From positions 62,001 to 126,000 of the forward strand of contig NZ_JAHZSU010000002.1 in the NCBI RefSeq assembly GCF_019457945.1: a DNA stretch of 64,000 nucleotides, given 5' to 3'. Positions 1 to 9,594 of the stretch are shown here, piece after piece. The number at the start of each line of letters is the position of its first letter. Position 1 is the stretch's first letter. Below the pieces are notes generated by a model. The model had not been told where the DNA came from. It saw nothing but the letters and a program-made list of their open reading frames with translations, and ran no database searches. The position numbers were made by a program, and so were the translations under genes. Source of the DNA: Ornithinimicrobium laminariae. GTDB taxonomy: Bacteria > Actinomycetota > Actinomycetes > Actinomycetales > Dermatophilaceae.

Positions 1-120
1 GGGACGGTCCTCTTTCACGACCGAGTCACCGATGCGCTTCAAGCCCAGGGAACGCAAGGTCTCCCGGTGCATGTGCTTGTTACCGATGCTCGACTTCATC
101 TGAGTCACCTTGAGCTTCAC
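1..120 (-). CDS. rpmD: 50S ribosomal protein L30 (N-terminal part)
   Basis: Only the first 40 codons are in the window; the gene continues past base 1. The protein begins [20 protein letters not shown], the typical L30 start with the short IGN/KHHRET region that contacts 23S rRNA in the large subunit. The start is GTG at 120-118. It overlaps the rpsE stop by four bases (GTGA), so translation is probably coupled to rpsE. It is the last visible gene of the spc-type ribosomal series. The assignment is firm despite the truncation. Confidence 0.93.
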   Translation of the reverse strand, partial: MKLKVTQMKSSIGNKHMHRETLRSLGLKRIGDSVVKEDRP

Positions 121-755
121 TTGGCACCAGCCGCCTCTGCACGAGCCTTCAGCATCGCGTGCGGTGCCACGTCCTCCAGAGCCTTGCCACGGCGAGCCGC
201 GACAGCTTCGGGTGCCTCAAGCTCGCGAAGAGCCTGGACAGCGGCGTGAACCACGTTGATGGCATTGTCTGAGCCGAGCGACTTGCTCAACACGTCGTGG
301 ATGCCAGCGGCCTCCAACACGGCACGCACTGGGCCACCGGCGATAACACCGGTACCAGGGCTAGCCGGACGCAGGAGCACGACGCCAGCGGCACGCTCAC
401 CCTGGACGGGGTGAGGGATGGTGCCACCAATGCGCGGGACGCGGAAGAAGTTCTTCTTCGCCTCCTCGACACCCTTGGCGATGGCCGCGGGCACCTCCTT
501 GGCCTTGCCGTAGCCGACACCCACGGTGCCGTCTCCGTCGCCTACGACGACGAGAGCGGTGAAGCTGAAGCGACGACCACCCTTGACGACCTTGGACACA
601 CGGTTAATGGTGACTACGCGCTCGACATACTGGTTGCGCTCTTCTTCGCGACCGCCGCCTCGACGGTTGTCGCGCCCGTCACGGCTGTTGCCGCCGCGAC
701 GGTCCTTGTTACCGGCGTTGTCGCCAGCACCTCGGCGCTGCTGTTCTGCAGCCAT
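117..755 (-). CDS. rpsE: 30S ribosomal protein S5
   Basis: S5 (212 aa) helps decoding accuracy and mRNA unwinding at the small-subunit entry tunnel. The first 40 residues are Gly/Arg/Asp-rich ([20 protein letters not shown]), a usual actinobacterial extension. The S5 core follows ([19 protein letters not shown] and [15 protein letters not shown]). The frame stays open far upstream, but ATG at 755 is preceded by GAGAGG at good spacing and matches family starts, so the longer 281-residue reading was rejected. It lies between rplR and rpmD. Confidence 0.96.
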   Translation of the reverse strand: MAAEQQRRGAGDNAGNKDRRGGNSRDGRDNRRGGGREEERNQYVERVVTINRVSKVVKGGRRFSFTALVVVGDGDGTVGVGYGKAKEVPAAIAKGVEEAKKNFFRVPRIGGTIPHPVQGERAAGVVLLRPASPGTGVIAGGPVRAVLEAAGIHDVLSKSLGSDNAINVVHAAVQALRELEAPEAVAARRGKALEDVAPHAMLKARAEAAGAK

Positions 756-798
756 CAGTCGTTCCTCTCGACAGAGTCGGTCAGTGTCATCCGCGGGC

Positions 799-1173
799 TC
801 ACAGTGCCAACCCGCCTTCGCGGGCGCCTTCTGCGATCGCGGCGATGCGTCCGGCGTACCGGTTACCACCCCGGTCGAAGACAACGGCCTCGACGCCAGC
901 AGTCTTTGCGCGGTCAGCGATGAGCTCGCCGACTCGCTTCGACTTGGCCGTCTTGTCGCCATCCATCGCTCGCAGGTCGGCTTCCATGGTGGATGCCGAT
1001 GCCAGCGTCACGCCCTGCGTGTCGTCGACCAACTGGACGAAGACGTGACGCGAGGAGCGGTTGACGACCAGACGCGGGCGCTCGCCCGTGCCACTGATCT
1101 TCTTACGGAGGCGCAAGTGACGACGGCCGCGAGCCGCGTCCTTACCCTTTGATCGCTTCACAATCATTGCCAT
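799..1173 (-). CDS. rplR: 50S ribosomal protein L18
   Basis: L18 (124 aa) binds 5S rRNA and carries it to the large subunit. The basic N-terminus ([20 protein letters not shown]) and the [20 protein letters not shown] segment are diagnostic. ATG at 1173 is used; an in-frame ATG two codons later is the alternative. The start is three bases from the rplF stop, so the two are almost certainly cotranscribed and coupled. Confidence 0.96.
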   Translation of the reverse strand: MAMIVKRSKGKDAARGRRHLRLRKKISGTGERPRLVVNRSSRHVFVQLVDDTQGVTLASASTMEADLRAMDGDKTAKSKRVGELIADRAKTAGVEAVVFDRGGNRYAGRIAAIAEGAREGGLAL

Positions 1174-1176
1174 GGC

Positions 1177-1716
1177 TTACTTACCAGCCTTTCCGACCTT
1201 GCGGCGGATGCGCTCGTTTTCGTAGCGCACACCCTTGCCCTTGTACGGGTCGGGACGGCGCAACTTGCGGATGTTGGCAGCCACCTCGCCGACTTGCTGC
1301 TTGTCGATGCCAGAGACGGAGAACCGCGTCGGACCATCGACAGCGAACGTGATGCCCTCAGGTGCCTTCACCGGCACTGGGTGCGAGTAGCCCAACGCAA
1401 ACTCAAGGTCAGAACCCTTAGCCAGAACGCGGTAACCGGTTCCGTGGATTTCCAACTTCTTGGTGTAGCCGTTGGTAACGCCCTCGATCATGTTGGCGAT
1501 CAGGCTGCGCGATAGACCGTGCAACGAACGCGAGTCGCGCTCGTCGTTCGGACGGGTGACGGTGAGGACACCGTCGTCGTCGCGCTCCACACGGATGGGC
1601 TCCGAAACAACAATCGAGAGCTCGCCCTTGGGGCCCTTCACGGCAACGTTCTGGCCGTCGAGGGTGACGTCAACACCGTTAGGAACGGTGATGGGAAGTC
1701 GTCCAATACGTGACAT
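1177..1716 (-). CDS. rplF: 50S ribosomal protein L6
   Basis: L6 (179 aa) has two related alpha/beta domains and binds 23S rRNA near the factor-binding site. [17 protein letters not shown] at the start and [16 protein letters not shown] near the C-terminus are hallmark sequences. ATG at 1716 follows a GGGAG ribosome-binding site. It sits between rpsH and rplR in the standard spc order, and its length is normal for the family. Confidence 0.97.
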   Translation of the reverse strand: MSRIGRLPITVPNGVDVTLDGQNVAVKGPKGELSIVVSEPIRVERDDDGVLTVTRPNDERDSRSLHGLSRSLIANMIEGVTNGYTKKLEIHGTGYRVLAKGSDLEFALGYSHPVPVKAPEGITFAVDGPTRFSVSGIDKQQVGEVAANIRKLRRPDPYKGKGVRYENERIRRKVGKAGK

Positions 1717-1734
1717 ATCTGGTCACTCCCTTCG

Positions 1735-2133
1735 TTACCAGACGTAGGCGAGGACTTCCCCACCTACGCCCTTCTCGGCTGCCTGCTTGTCAGTCAACAA
1801 GCCGGAGGAGGTGGACAGGACCGCCACGCCCAAGCCGCCCAAAACGCGGGGCAGGTTGGTGGACTTGGCATACACACGCAAACCGGGCTTCGAGATACGG
1901 CGAACGCCAGCGATTGCACGCTCACGGTTCGGGCCGTACTTCAGGTCAAGCTTCAACGTGCTACCCACTTCAGCGTCCTCAACGGACCAGCTGGCGATGT
2001 AACCCTGCTCAAGCAGGATCTCCGCAATGTGGGACTTCAACTTCGAGAACGGCATGCTGACCTCATCCTTGTGCGCCGAGTTGGCGTTCCGGATGCGAGT
2101 CAACATGTCCGCAATGGGATCAGTCATGGTCAT
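1735..2133 (-). CDS. rpsH: 30S ribosomal protein S8
   Basis: S8 (132 aa) binds the central domain of 16S r[21 protein letters not shown] is the canonical beginning, and the C-terminal [20 protein letters not shown] matches the S8 signature. ATG at 2133 is chosen because mycobacterial relatives also begin [12 protein letters not shown] at 2127 is possible. In enteric bacteria S8 represses the spc operon. Whether that happens here cannot be read from this sequence. A gap of about 105 bases separates it from rpsN. Confidence 0.96.
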   Translation of the reverse strand: MTMTDPIADMLTRIRNANSAHKDEVSMPFSKLKSHIAEILLEQGYIASWSVEDAEVGSTLKLDLKYGPNRERAIAGVRRISKPGLRVYAKSTNLPRVLGGLGVAVLSTSSGLLTDKQAAEKGVGGEVLAYVW

Positions 2134-2240
2134 GGGGCTTCAGGCCCTTCCTCATCGTGGTTTCAGTCCACTGCCGCGAGCGGCGTGGTCCGACCTGCGA
2201 TGTCGTGTGGAAAGTTGGTATGTGCGGTATTGCTGTGCGA

Positions 2241-2426
2241 TTACCAGCTGGACTTGGTCACGCCCGGCAGCTGGCCGGCGTGAGCCATTTCCCGCAAGCA
2301 AATACGGCACAGGCCGAACTTCTTGTAGACCGAGTGGGGGCGACCACAGCGCTGGCAGCGCGTGTAGCCACGAACCTTGAACTTCGGCTTTTTGTTGGCC
2401 TTGTTAACGAGTGCAGTCTTCGCCAC
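2241..2426 (-). CDS. rpsN: 30S ribosomal protein S14, zinc-binding type Z
   Basis: This is the short (61 aa) S14 of the zinc-binding kind. Cys24 and Cys27 (RCQRC) pair with Cys40 and Cys43 (LCRIC) as the zinc knuckle, and the C-terminus is [17 protein letters not shown]. The start is GTG at 2426, preceded by AAGGAG seven bases upstream. The frame is open further upstream, but that longer reading lies over rplE and is spurious. The start codon lies just inside the rplE stop region, implying coupling. Many actinobacteria also carry a zinc-free paralogue elsewhere. Confidence 0.95.
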   Translation of the reverse strand: MAKTALVNKANKKPKFKVRGYTRCQRCGRPHSVYKKFGLCRICLREMAHAGQLPGVTKSSW

Positions 2427-2427
2427 G

Positions 2428-3000
2428 TCAGTTCTCCTTGAATGGGAAGCCCAGCTGACGCAACAGCGCGCGACCCTCATCGTCGTTGGTGGCAGTGGTG
2501 ACCACCGTGATGTCCATTCCGCGGACACGGTCAATCCGGTCCTGGTCGATCTCGTGGAACATGGACTGTTCGTTGAGACCGAAGGTGTAGTTGCCACGAC
2601 CGTCGAACTGCTTCGGAGACAGACCCCGGAAGTCACGGATACGCGGCAGAGCCAAGGACAACAGACGGTCCAGGAACTCCCACATACGGTCGCCACGCAG
2701 CGTGGTGTGGGCGCCAATCGGCATACCCTCACGCAGCTTGAACTGAGCAATCGACTTGCGAGCCTTGGTCACGGCCGGCTTCTGACCGGTGATCGTGGCC
2801 AGGTCGCGAATCGCGCCTTCGATCAGCTTGCTGTCGCGAGCTGCTTCGCCGACACCCATGTTCACGGTGACCTTGACGACTCCGGGAACCTGCATGCGGT
2901 TCGCGAAGCTGAATTCCTCAGTTAGCGCGCTAACGATCTCGTCGTTGTAGCGCTGCTTCAGACGCGGCATCGTCGTTTCGTTGTCAGTCGTCGTCATCAC
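2428..3000 (-). CDS. rplE: 50S ribosomal protein L5
   Basis: L5 (190 aa from GTG at 3000, 189 from the adjacent ATG at 2997) binds 5S rRNA and touches the P-site tRNA. The core [17 protein letters not shown] and the C-terminal [20 protein letters not shown] are diagnostic. GTG at 3000 overlaps the rplX stop by four bases and ATG at 2997 by one. Either gives translational coupling, and the sequence does not decide between them. Confidence 0.96.
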   Translation of the reverse strand: MMTTTDNETTMPRLKQRYNDEIVSALTEEFSFANRMQVPGVVKVTVNMGVGEAARDSKLIEGAIRDLATITGQKPAVTKARKSIAQFKLREGMPIGAHTTLRGDRMWEFLDRLLSLALPRIRDFRGLSPKQFDGRGNYTFGLNEQSMFHEIDQDRIDRVRGMDITVVTTATNDDEGRALLRQLGFPFKEN

Positions 3001-3362
3001 AGGTCCTTACCCGAGCGCACGGAAACACGAGTGCGCTGCGTCTTGGTACGGCCATTGCGCTCGACCGAGTCAACGCGCGTCGACACGCGGGTCGGCTTAT
3101 TGGTCTCGGGGTCAACCACGGCCACGTTGCTTACGTGAACGGGGGCCTCGATAACCAGCTTGCCGCCGGTGTTGACGCCGCGCTCGGCGCCGCCAGCCTT
3201 GGTGTGCTTGGTGATGCGGTTGATGCCTTCAACCAAGACACGGTTGGTTTCGGGGAAAACTTCAATCACACGGCCCTGCTTGCCACGGTCGCCGCCCTTG
3301 GACTGACGACGTCCGGCGATGACCTGGACCAGGTCGTTCTTCTTGATCTTCATCTTCGCCAT
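2997..3362 (-). CDS. rplX: 50S ribosomal protein L24
   Basis: L24 (121 aa) is an early assembly protein of the large subunit. It has a KOW motif near the N-terminus ([20 protein letters not shown]) followed by [15 protein letters not shown] at 3362 has GGAGG five bases upstream; ATG at 3353 is a weaker alternative. The stop overlaps the rplE start, and the gene begins two bases after the rplN stop, so rplN-rplX-rplE form one coupled run. Confidence 0.96.
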   Translation of the reverse strand: MAKMKIKKNDLVQVIAGRRQSKGGDRGKQGRVIEVFPETNRVLVEGINRITKHTKAGGAERGVNTGGKLVIEAPVHVSNVAVVDPETNKPTRVSTRVDSVERNGRTKTQRTRVSVRSGKDL

Positions 3363-3364
3363 GA

Positions 3365-3733
3365 TCAGATCACCTCCGGTGCCAACGAGACGATGCGCAT
3401 GAAGCGCTTGTCACGCAGTTCGCGACCGACTGGTCCGAAGATGCGCGTACCGCGAGGGTCGCCCTCGTTCTTGAGGAGGACCGCTGCGTTCTCGTCGAAC
3501 TTGATGTAGCTGCCGTCTACGCGACGACGCTCTTTCTTGGTACGAACGATGACAGCCTTGACGACGTCACCCTTCTTGACGTTTCCGCCGGGAATAGCGT
3601 CCTTGACCGTGGCAACGATCGTGTCACCAATTCCCGCGTACCGGCGTCCGGAGCCACCGAGTACACGAATGCACAAGATCTCCTTCGCCCCGGTGTTGTC
3701 CGCAACACGTAGTCGCGACTCCTGCTGGATCAC
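3365..3733 (-). CDS. rplN: 50S ribosomal protein L14
   Basis: L14 (122 aa) forms part of the subunit bridge at the factor-binding face. [18 protein letters not shown] and [20 protein letters not shown] are near-invariant family segments. The start is GTG at 3733 with AGGAG seven bases before it. A 94-base gap precedes it after rpsQ (3734-3827), the largest within this part of the cluster. That gap could hold a weak internal promoter, but I found no convincing one. Confidence 0.97.
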   Translation of the reverse strand: MIQQESRLRVADNTGAKEILCIRVLGGSGRRYAGIGDTIVATVKDAIPGGNVKKGDVVKAVIVRTKKERRRVDGSYIKFDENAAVLLKNEGDPRGTRIFGPVGRELRDKRFMRIVSLAPEVI

Positions 3734-3827
3734 TGTCTAACTCCTGTCGTCGAGCCGGTTCTCTGACCGATAGTTCGGTTGAGCCTTGCCGAACGTTGTG
3801 GATGGATAGCGTTAAGAATGCTGTGAA

Positions 3828-4124
3828 TTACTTAGCACGCTCGATAACGGACACCACGCGGAAGCGCTTGGTAGCCGACATCGGACGGGTCTCCATGATA
3901 AGGACCAAGTCGCCAACACCGGCGTCATTGTTCTCATCGTGGGCCTTCACCTTGCTGCTGCGACGAAGCACCTTGCCATACAGCGCGTGCTTGACGCGGT
4001 CTTCGACCGAGACAACGACGGTCTTGTCCATCTTGTCACTAACCACGTAGCCCTGACGGGTCTTGCGGTAGTGACGGTCCGGGTCCAGGACGTCGGCGGG
4101 GGTCACATCTGGCGTTTCGGTCAT
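3828..4124 (-). CDS. rpsQ: 30S ribosomal protein S17
   Basis: S17 (98 aa) is a primary 16S rRNA-binding protein with an OB fold. [20 protein letters not shown] and [20 protein letters not shown] are the S17 signatures. ATG at 4124 is preferred to the upstream ATG because GAAGGTGG lies just before it and the next gene up (rpmC) ends two bases away. About 20 residues precede the conserved core, a common actinobacterial extension. Confidence 0.95.
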   Translation of the reverse strand: MTETPDVTPADVLDPDRHYRKTRQGYVVSDKMDKTVVVSVEDRVKHALYGKVLRRSSKVKAHDENNDAGVGDLVLIMETRPMSATKRFRVVSVIERAK

Positions 4125-4125
4125 A

Positions 4126-4389
4126 TCAACCCACCTTCTCAGTCTTGTCAGTCTCATCTGCGGTCACAGCGCGACCAATGCCGAGCTCACGCTCACGCAT
4201 TTCGGTGTAGATGCGAGCGATGTCCTTACGGACTGCACGCAGTCGGCCATGGCTTTCCAGCTGCCCGGTGGCGGACTGGAAGCGCAGGTTGAAGAGTTCC
4301 TTCTTGGCCTCAACGAGCGCGTCTGCGAGGGGCTGGTCTTCCAGGCCCCGCAACTGCTCGGTGGTCAGGTTGGACGATCCAACTGCCAT
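4126..4389 (-). CDS. rpmC: 50S ribosomal protein L29
   Basis: L29 (87 aa) is a two-helix coiled coil at the polypeptide exit tunnel, near the SRP and trigger factor docking site. The core is [20 protein letters not shown] then [21 protein letters not shown]-terminal tail of about 20 acidic residues ([14 protein letters not shown]) goes beyond the minimal L29 and is seen in other actinobacteria. ATG at 4389 shares one base with the rplP stop. Confidence 0.95.
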   Translation of the reverse strand: MAVGSSNLTTEQLRGLEDQPLADALVEAKKELFNLRFQSATGQLESHGRLRAVRKDIARIYTEMRERELGIGRAVTADETDKTEKVG

Positions 4390-4808
4390 CAGTTGTCACC
4401 ACCTTCACGCGCGATGAAGCGGCACTTCATCGGCAACTTGTGCATGGCCAGACGCATGGCCTCGCGGGCCACCTCTTCGGAAACACCGGAGAGTTCGAAC
4501 ATCACACGGCCAGGCTTAACATTGGCGACCCACCACTCGGGCGAGCCCTTACCGGAACCCATGCGGGTCTCAGCCGGCTTCTTCGTCAGCGGACGGTCGG
4601 GGTAGATGTTAATCCACACCTTTCCGCCACGCTTGATGTAACGCGTCATGGCGATACGAGCGGACTCGATCTGACGGTTCGTCACGTAGGCGGGGGTAAG
4701 CGCCTGAATGCCGTAGTCACCAAAGGCAATCTCGGTGCCACCCTTGGCCATGCCACCACGCTTGGGGTGGTGCTGCTTACGGTGCTTGACTCGACGGGGA
4801 ATCAACAT
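4389..4808 (-). CDS. rplP: 50S ribosomal protein L16
   Basis: L16 (139 aa) organises the A-site architecture of the large subunit. It starts [19 protein letters not shown] and contains the [19 protein letters not shown] segment. The arginine usually hydroxylated in the E. coli protein lies in the conserved GKG(S/A)PEWWVA region, here [13 protein letters not shown]. It is coupled at both ends by one-base TGATG/TAATG overlaps with rpmC and rpsC. Confidence 0.97.
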   Translation of the reverse strand: MLIPRRVKHRKQHHPKRGGMAKGGTEIAFGDYGIQALTPAYVTNRQIESARIAMTRYIKRGGKVWINIYPDRPLTKKPAETRMGSGKGSPEWWVANVKPGRVMFELSGVSEEVAREAMRLAMHKLPMKCRFIAREGGDN

Positions 4809-5653
4809 TAGGACTTGTCTCCCTCACTGCTAGCCGGAGCTGCAGCGGCTTCGGCAGGCGCCTCGGTAGCAGCGGGTGCTGCCGAGTCGTTGCCGCGCTC
4901 GCGACGCTCCGGACGGCGACCACCACGGCCACCGGGACGGTCGCCACCATCGCGACGTCCACCACGGGCCGGGCGCGACGGGGCTGCGGAAGCCTCTTCG
5001 CGGGCCAATTCCTTGGCCGTCAGGTCACCCTTGTAGATCCAAACCTTCACACCAATGCGGCCGAAGGTGGTGCGGGCTTCGTAGAAGCCGTAGTCGATGT
5101 TCGCGCGCAGAGTGTGCAGCGGCACACGGCCTTCGCGGTAGAACTCCGAGCGAGACATTTCAGCGCCACCAAGACGACCCGAACACTGGATCCGGATTCC
5201 CTTGGCGCCACCGCGCAGCGCGGACTGAATGCCCTTGCGCATGGCGCGACGGAAAGTGACACGGGCAGCCAACTGCTCGGCAATACCCTGGGCCACCAAC
5301 TGAGAGTCAGTCTCGGGGTTCTTGACCTCGAGGATGTTCAGCTGAACCTGCTTGCCGGTGAGCTTCTCCAACTCGCCACGGATGCGGTCGGCTTCGGCGC
5401 CGCGGCGACCGATGACGATACCCGGGCGTGCGGTGTGAATGTCCACGCGGACACGGTCACGGGTGCGCTCGATCTCAACCTTCGAGATGCCAGCGCGGTC
5501 CATGCCGGTTGCCATCAACTTACGGATGGCGACATCTTCCTTCACAAAGTCGCGGTAACGCTGACCCTGCTTAGTCGAGTCCGCGAACCAGCGGCTGCGG
5601 TGATCGGTTGTGATGCCGAGGCGGTAACCGTTCGGGTTGATCTTCTGTCCCAT
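4808..5653 (-). CDS. rpsC: 30S ribosomal protein S3
   Basis: S3 (281 aa) forms the mRNA entry channel and has a type II KH domain ([20 protein letters not shown]). [14 protein letters not shown] is the conserved start, so ATG at 5653 was chosen over a longer open frame. The last 60 residues are a low-complexity Gly/Arg then Ala/Glu tail ([20 protein letters not shown]), absent from the E. coli protein but usual in high-GC actinobacteria. The start overlaps the rplV stop by one base (TAATG). Confidence 0.96.
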   Translation of the reverse strand: MGQKINPNGYRLGITTDHRSRWFADSTKQGQRYRDFVKEDVAIRKLMATGMDRAGISKVEIERTRDRVRVDIHTARPGIVIGRRGAEADRIRGELEKLTGKQVQLNILEVKNPETDSQLVAQGIAEQLAARVTFRRAMRKGIQSALRGGAKGIRIQCSGRLGGAEMSRSEFYREGRVPLHTLRANIDYGFYEARTTFGRIGVKVWIYKGDLTAKELAREEASAAPSRPARGGRRDGGDRPGGRGGRRPERRERGNDSAAPAATEAPAEAAAAPASSEGDKS

Positions 5654-6057
5654 TAGCGGACACCTCCCTTGGCGTTCTGCGTGGCTTCGCTGACCACGAC
5701 GGTGATGTGGCTCGTGCGCTTCAGGATCTGGCTTGCGCGACCCTGTGCACGCGGGCGGAACCGCTTCATGGTCGGACCTTCGTCGACCCAAGCAGCGGAA
5801 ATCACCAGGTTGTTCTCGTCAAATGCCGAGTTTTCCTGGTCAGCGCGGTAGCGAGCGTTTGCGATGGCGCTCTTCAGCACCTTCAGGACGGCTTCGCTAG
5901 CAGACTGCGGTGCGAACTGCAGAATGGCGATAGCGTCAACTGCACGCTTTCCACGAACCAGGTCAACGACACGGCGAGCCTTCATGGGCGTAATGCGGAT
6001 GTGCCGCACCTGCGCCTTGGCGTCCATCGTTGTTCCTTCGATTTCACTGGTGGTCAT
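5653..6057 (-). CDS. rplV: 50S ribosomal protein L22
   Basis: L22 (134 aa) lines the peptide exit tunnel with a long beta-hairpin. [20 protein letters not shown] and [20 protein letters not shown] are family signatures. ATG at 6057 overlaps the rpsS stop by four bases. ATG at 6027 ([10 protein letters not shown]) has a good GAAGGA site and is a real alternative, giving 124 aa. The hairpin tip shows nothing resembling a macrolide-resistance insertion. Confidence 0.95.
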   Translation of the reverse strand: MTTSEIEGTTMDAKAQVRHIRITPMKARRVVDLVRGKRAVDAIAILQFAPQSASEAVLKVLKSAIANARYRADQENSAFDENNLVISAAWVDEGPTMKRFRPRAQGRASQILKRTSHITVVVSEATQNAKGGVR

Positions 6058-6335
6058 CGGCGACGGCCCTTCTTGTCGTCCTTCACGTGGCCCTTGAAGG
6101 TACGTGTAGGCGCGAACTCACCCAGCTTGTGGCCAACCATCGACTCGGTCACGAAGACCGGGACGTGCTTGCGACCGTCATGCACGGCCAGCGTGTGGCT
6201 CAGCATGTCGGGGGTGATCATGGACCGGCGGGACCACGTCTTGATGACGTTCTTGGTCCCGGCTTCGTTTTGGGCATCGACCTTCTTGACGAGGTGATCG
6301 TCGACGAAGGGGCCCTTCTTCAGACTGCGAGGCAT
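6054..6335 (-). CDS. rpsS: 30S ribosomal protein S19
   Basis: S19 (93 aa) sits in the head of the small subunit with S13. [20 protein letters not shown] and [20 protein letters not shown] are diagnostic, and the length is normal. ATG at 6335 follows a GGGAG site. It is downstream of rplB and overlaps rplV. Confidence 0.97.
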   Translation of the reverse strand: MPRSLKKGPFVDDHLVKKVDAQNEAGTKNVIKTWSRRSMITPDMLSHTLAVHDGRKHVPVFVTESMVGHKLGEFAPTRTFKGHVKDDKKGRRR

Positions 6336-6354
6336 GTCTTTGTCAGCTCCCTAC

Positions 6355-7191
6355 TCAGCGCTTCTTGCCGCTACGACGACGTCGCACGATCATCTTGTCG
6401 CTCGACTTGTTCTGGTGACGGGTACGACCCTCAGCCTGGCCCCATGGGCTGACTGGGTGACGTCCACCGGAGGTCTTACCCTCACCACCACCGTGCGGGT
6501 GGTCAACCGGGTTCATCACGACACCGCGGACGGAGGGGCGCTTGCCCTTCCAGCGGTTACGGCCGGCCTTACCCCAGTTGATGTTGCTCTGCTCGGCGTT
6601 ACCGACCTCACCAATGGAGGCGCGGCAACGAGCGTCAACGTTGCGGATTTCGCCCGAGGGCATACGCAACTGGGCAAGCTTGCCTTCCTTAGCCACCAAC
6701 TGAACGCGCACACCAGCGGAGCGAGCGATCTTGGCTCCGCCACCGGGGCGAATCTCGACGGCGTGGATGACAGTACCGACCGGGATGTTGCGCAAAGGCA
6801 AGTTGTTACCCGGCTTGATGTCTGCGGACGGGCCGTTTTCAACGACGTCGCCCTGGACAAGACGGTTTGGCGCAATGATGTAGCGCTTTTCACCGTCCGT
6901 GTAGTGCAACAGCGCGATGCGCGCAGTGCGGTTGGGGTCGTATTCGATGTGTGCGACCTTGGCGTTGACGCCGTCCTTGTCCGCGCGGCGGAAGTCAATG
7001 ACGCGGTAGGCACGCTTGTGACCGCCACCAATGTGACGAGTCGTGATGCGGCCGGAGGAGTTACGTCCACCGGTCTTATGCAGCGGGCGAACCAGTGACT
7101 TCTCCGGAGTGGAGCGAGTCACCTCAACGAAGTCGGCCACACTCGAGCCACGACGGCCCGGGGTTGTCGGCTTGTACTTACGGATAGCCAT
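6355..7191 (-). CDS. rplB: 50S ribosomal protein L2
   Basis: L2 (278 aa) is needed for subunit joining and for building the peptidyl transferase centre. It starts [20 protein letters not shown]. The conserved [14 protein letters not shown] near residue 225 carries the functionally important histidine, and the basic tail is [14 protein letters not shown] at 7191 is the only sensible start. Length is normal. Confidence 0.97.
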   Translation of the reverse strand: MAIRKYKPTTPGRRGSSVADFVEVTRSTPEKSLVRPLHKTGGRNSSGRITTRHIGGGHKRAYRVIDFRRADKDGVNAKVAHIEYDPNRTARIALLHYTDGEKRYIIAPNRLVQGDVVENGPSADIKPGNNLPLRNIPVGTVIHAVEIRPGGGAKIARSAGVRVQLVAKEGKLAQLRMPSGEIRNVDARCRASIGEVGNAEQSNINWGKAGRNRWKGKRPSVRGVVMNPVDHPHGGGEGKTSGGRHPVSPWGQAEGRTRHQNKSSDKMIVRRRRSGKKR

Positions 7192-7232
7192 AGTTTTTGC
7201 AGTCCTCGGATCTCTTATCGACTCAGCAGGCT

Positions 7233-7529
7233 TTACAGCGTGCCGAAGACGTCGATGGTGCCTTCCTTAAGCGTCACGATGGCGCGCTTGGTGTCCTTGC
7301 GCTTGCCCATCCCGAAGCGGGTGCGACGCGTCTTACCTTGACGGTTCAACGTGTGCACCGAGTCGACCTTCACACCGAAGATCGACTCAACGGCCCTCTT
7401 GATCTCGGACTTGTTGGAGCGGGGGTCCACCAAGAAGGTGTACTTGCCCATGTCCAACAGTGCGTAGGACTTCTCAGAAACGACCGGCGACAGAACGACG
7501 TCGCGGGGGTCCTTGTTGACCGTGCTCAC
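7233..7529 (-). CDS. rplW: 50S ribosomal protein L23
   Basis: L23 (98 aa) is at the tunnel exit and docks trigger factor. [20 protein letters not shown] and [20 protein letters not shown] are typical, as is [20 protein letters not shown]. The start codon is GTG at 7529, which overlaps the rplD stop by four bases (GTGA), so it is translationally coupled. Confidence 0.96.
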   Translation of the reverse strand: MSTVNKDPRDVVLSPVVSEKSYALLDMGKYTFLVDPRSNKSEIKRAVESIFGVKVDSVHTLNRQGKTRRTRFGMGKRKDTKRAIVTLKEGTIDVFGTL

Positions 7530-8176
7530 TTGGTCTCCTCTCCAGCAGCGCCGTTGGCGCCATCAATGAAGGCGGACAGTGCAGCCTGGGTGAACACGAC
7601 GTCGTCGGCGCACAGCACGTCATACGTGTTGAGCTGGTCGGCGAACAAAACGTGAACATCGGCCAGGTTGCGCAGGCTCTTGATGCCGACCTGGTCGCTG
7701 CGGTCGATGACCACGAGCAGGTTGGGTCGGGTCGAAAGAACCGACAGAGCGGTCAGCGCGGACTTGGTCGAAGGTGCATCGCTCTCGACAACAGCTGCTA
7801 AGCAGTGGATGCGGCCGTGACGTGCACGGTCCGACAGGGCACCGCGCAATGCGGCAGCCTTCATCTTCTTGGGGGTGCGCTGCGAGTAGCTACGCGGCTG
7901 CGGGCCGTGGACAGTGCCACCACCAGCGAACTGAGGTGCACGCGTCGAGCCCTGACGAGCCCGGCCGGTGCCCTTCTGACGGTATGGCTTGCGGCCACCA
8001 CCGCGGACTTCGCCACGGGTCTTCGTCGAAGCAGTGCCCGCACGAGCGGCGGCCAACTGAGCGACAACAACCTGGTGGATGAGCGGCACGTTGGTCTGCA
8101 CGTCGAACAAGTTCGCGGGCAATTCCATGGTGCCAGCCTCGCCACCGGCAGGCTTGTTAACAACAATGGTCGTCAT
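7526..8176 (-). CDS. rplD: 50S ribosomal protein L4
   Basis: L4 (216 aa) combines a globular domain with an extended loop reaching the exit tunnel. The loop shows the usual [20 protein letters not shown] and a basic Gln/Arg stretch. ATG at 8176 gives [20 protein letters not shown]; the longer open frame extends into rplC and was rejected. In enteric bacteria L4 represses the S10 operon through its leader. That has not been shown here. Confidence 0.96.
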   Translation of the reverse strand: MTTIVVNKPAGGEAGTMELPANLFDVQTNVPLIHQVVVAQLAAARAGTASTKTRGEVRGGGRKPYRQKGTGRARQGSTRAPQFAGGGTVHGPQPRSYSQRTPKKMKAAALRGALSDRARHGRIHCLAAVVESDAPSTKSALTALSVLSTRPNLLVVIDRSDQVGIKSLRNLADVHVLFADQLNTYDVLCADDVVFTQAALSAFIDGANGAAGEETK

Positions 8177-8180
8177 AGTT

Positions 8181-8837
8181 TCAGGCCCCCTTTGCGGCCG
8201 TGCGGACCAGAACAACGCTGCCACGAGGGCCAGGAACGGCACCCTTTATGAGCAGCAAGCCCTTTTCCGCGTCCACAGCGTGGACGATCAGGTTGGCAGT
8301 GGTCTGGCGAACGCCACCCATGCGGCCAGCCATCTTCGTGCCGCGGAAAACGCGACCCGGAGTGGCACAGCCACCAATGGAGCCTGGCTTGCGGTGGTTC
8401 TTGTGCGCACCGTGCGAGGCGCTGACACCGTGGAAACCGTGGCGCTTCATAACGCCGGCAAAGCCCTTGCCCTTGGTGGTGCCAGTGATGTCGACGGTCT
8501 GGCCGTCGGCGAAGGTCGTGGCCGTGATCTCCTGGCCGAGGCTGTACTCAGCCGCGTCGGAGGTACGCAGTTCCACCAGGTGACGGCGAGGCGTAACGCC
8601 TGCCTTCTCGAAGTGGCCCTTCATTGGCTTGTTGACCTTGCGCGGGTCAATCGCACCAAATGCGATCTGAACAGCGTTGTAGCCATCTGCCTCGGCGTCG
8701 CGCACCTGCGTCACAACGCAGGGGCCAGCCTTGACCACCGTGACAGGCACGAGGCGGTTGTTGGCGTCCCACACCTGGGTCATACCAAGCTTCTCGCCCA
8801 ACACACCGGCGAGCTTGCGATCAGAGGTAGTCGTCAT
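8181..8837 (-). CDS. rplC: 50S ribosomal protein L3
   Basis: L3 (218 aa) nucleates large-subunit assembly. [20 protein letters not shown] at the start, and [20 protein letters not shown] with [19 protein letters not shown] in the second half, are diagnostic. The start is ATG at 8837, with AAGGAGG nine bases upstream. An upstream in-frame TTG at 8846 abuts that site and cannot use it. The stop lies four bases before the rplD start. Confidence 0.96.
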   Translation of the reverse strand: MTTTSDRKLAGVLGEKLGMTQVWDANNRLVPVTVVKAGPCVVTQVRDAEADGYNAVQIAFGAIDPRKVNKPMKGHFEKAGVTPRRHLVELRTSDAAEYSLGQEITATTFADGQTVDITGTTKGKGFAGVMKRHGFHGVSASHGAHKNHRKPGSIGGCATPGRVFRGTKMAGRMGGVRQTTANLIVHAVDAEKGLLLIKGAVPGPRGSVVLVRTAAKGA

Positions 8838-8851
8838 ATTTGTCAACCTCC

Positions 8852-9160
8852 TTACAGCTTGATCTCGATGTTGACGTCAGCCGGCAAATCCAGACGCATC
8901 AACGAGTCAACCGCCTTGGGGGTGGGGTCAACAATGTCGATGAGACGCTTGTGCGTCCGCATCTCGAAGTGCTCGCGGCTGTCCTTGTATTTGTGTGGCG
9001 ACCGGATAACGCAATAAACGTTCTTTTCGGTCGGCAACGGCACCGGGCCCACTACGGTCGCACCGGCACGGGTCACCGTGTCGACGATCTTGCGCGCCGA
9101 GCTGTCGATGACCTCGTGGTCATAAGACTTAAGCCGGATGCGGATTTTTTGTCCCGCCAT
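8852..9160 (-). CDS. rpsJ: 30S ribosomal protein S10
   Basis: S10 (102 aa) is a head protein of the small subunit and the NusE partner of NusB in antitermination. [20 protein letters not shown] and the loop [19 protein letters not shown] are diagnostic. It is the first gene of the S10 series after a 434-base non-coding stretch and reads leftward into rplC. No strong ribosome-binding site is visible close to ATG at 9160; the best purine run, GAGAGAGAG, is 10 or more bases away. Confidence 0.96.
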   Translation of the reverse strand: MAGQKIRIRLKSYDHEVIDSSARKIVDTVTRAGATVVGPVPLPTEKNVYCVIRSPHKYKDSREHFEMRTHKRLIDIVDPTPKAVDSLMRLDLPADVNIEIKL

Positions 9161-9529
9161 CGCGTGTCTGACTCTCTCTCGTCGTACCGCTTACAGTTCT
9201 GGCCGGTTAGTGGGCTCCGACCCCCGAGGTCGGGCGTGTCGCCCTCTCTCCGGTCACGAATAATCGAAAAGATCATCCGTGTGGTCCGCAGCCCGGTCTA
9301 ACCGGGGCTTGTGCTGCCACAACCCGACCGTTTCGCAGATGGTCGAACAAGCGTCGACCGCAGTCTGCGGGTCGTGCACGTGGCCGGCGGGGCAGACATG
9401 GGTCAGCACCGCGCAACAAGCAACTTGTCCATAGTGCCACGTCTGCCTATCTCACCCAAATCGAGACCCGGAGACCTGCATCACTGTGCTCGAAGTACGT
9501 GCTGCCGACCCCCGCATACCGGAGCATGC
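9161..9529 (-). promoter_or_regulatory. S10 operon upstream region: candidate promoter and leader
   Basis: This non-coding stretch separates the tuf terminator from rpsJ. The best promoter is TTGGGT (9459-9454), a 17-base spacer, then CACTAT (9436-9431). It would give a leader of about 260 bases. Within the leader CCGACC (9217-9222) and GGTCGG (9228-9233) form a small GC-rich hairpin. A long leader before rpsJ recalls S10 autoregulation elsewhere, but no known L4-binding fold is recognised, so the regulatory role is inference. Confidence 0.35.
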
Positions 9530-9569
9530 AAGAAGCCCCGCCTTCCCATCAGGGAAAGCGGGGCTTCTT
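9530..9569 (-). terminator. Intrinsic terminator after tuf
   Basis: A 12-bp perfect stem AAGAAGCCCCGC / GCGGGGCTTCTT surrounds an inner TTCCC/GGGAA pairing. It lies 26 bases past the tuf stop and would end the str operon (rpsL-rpsG-fusA-tuf) before the separate S10 series. The U-tract on the minus strand is poor, as often in high-GC actinobacteria. Confidence 0.8.
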
Positions 9570-9594
9570 AAAGCTGGGCTAGCCCAGCGTCAGA

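Noticed and set aside
3734..3827. An internal promoter between rpsQ and rplN
   Set aside because: No pair of hexamers with acceptable spacing was found, so the gap is noted but not called.
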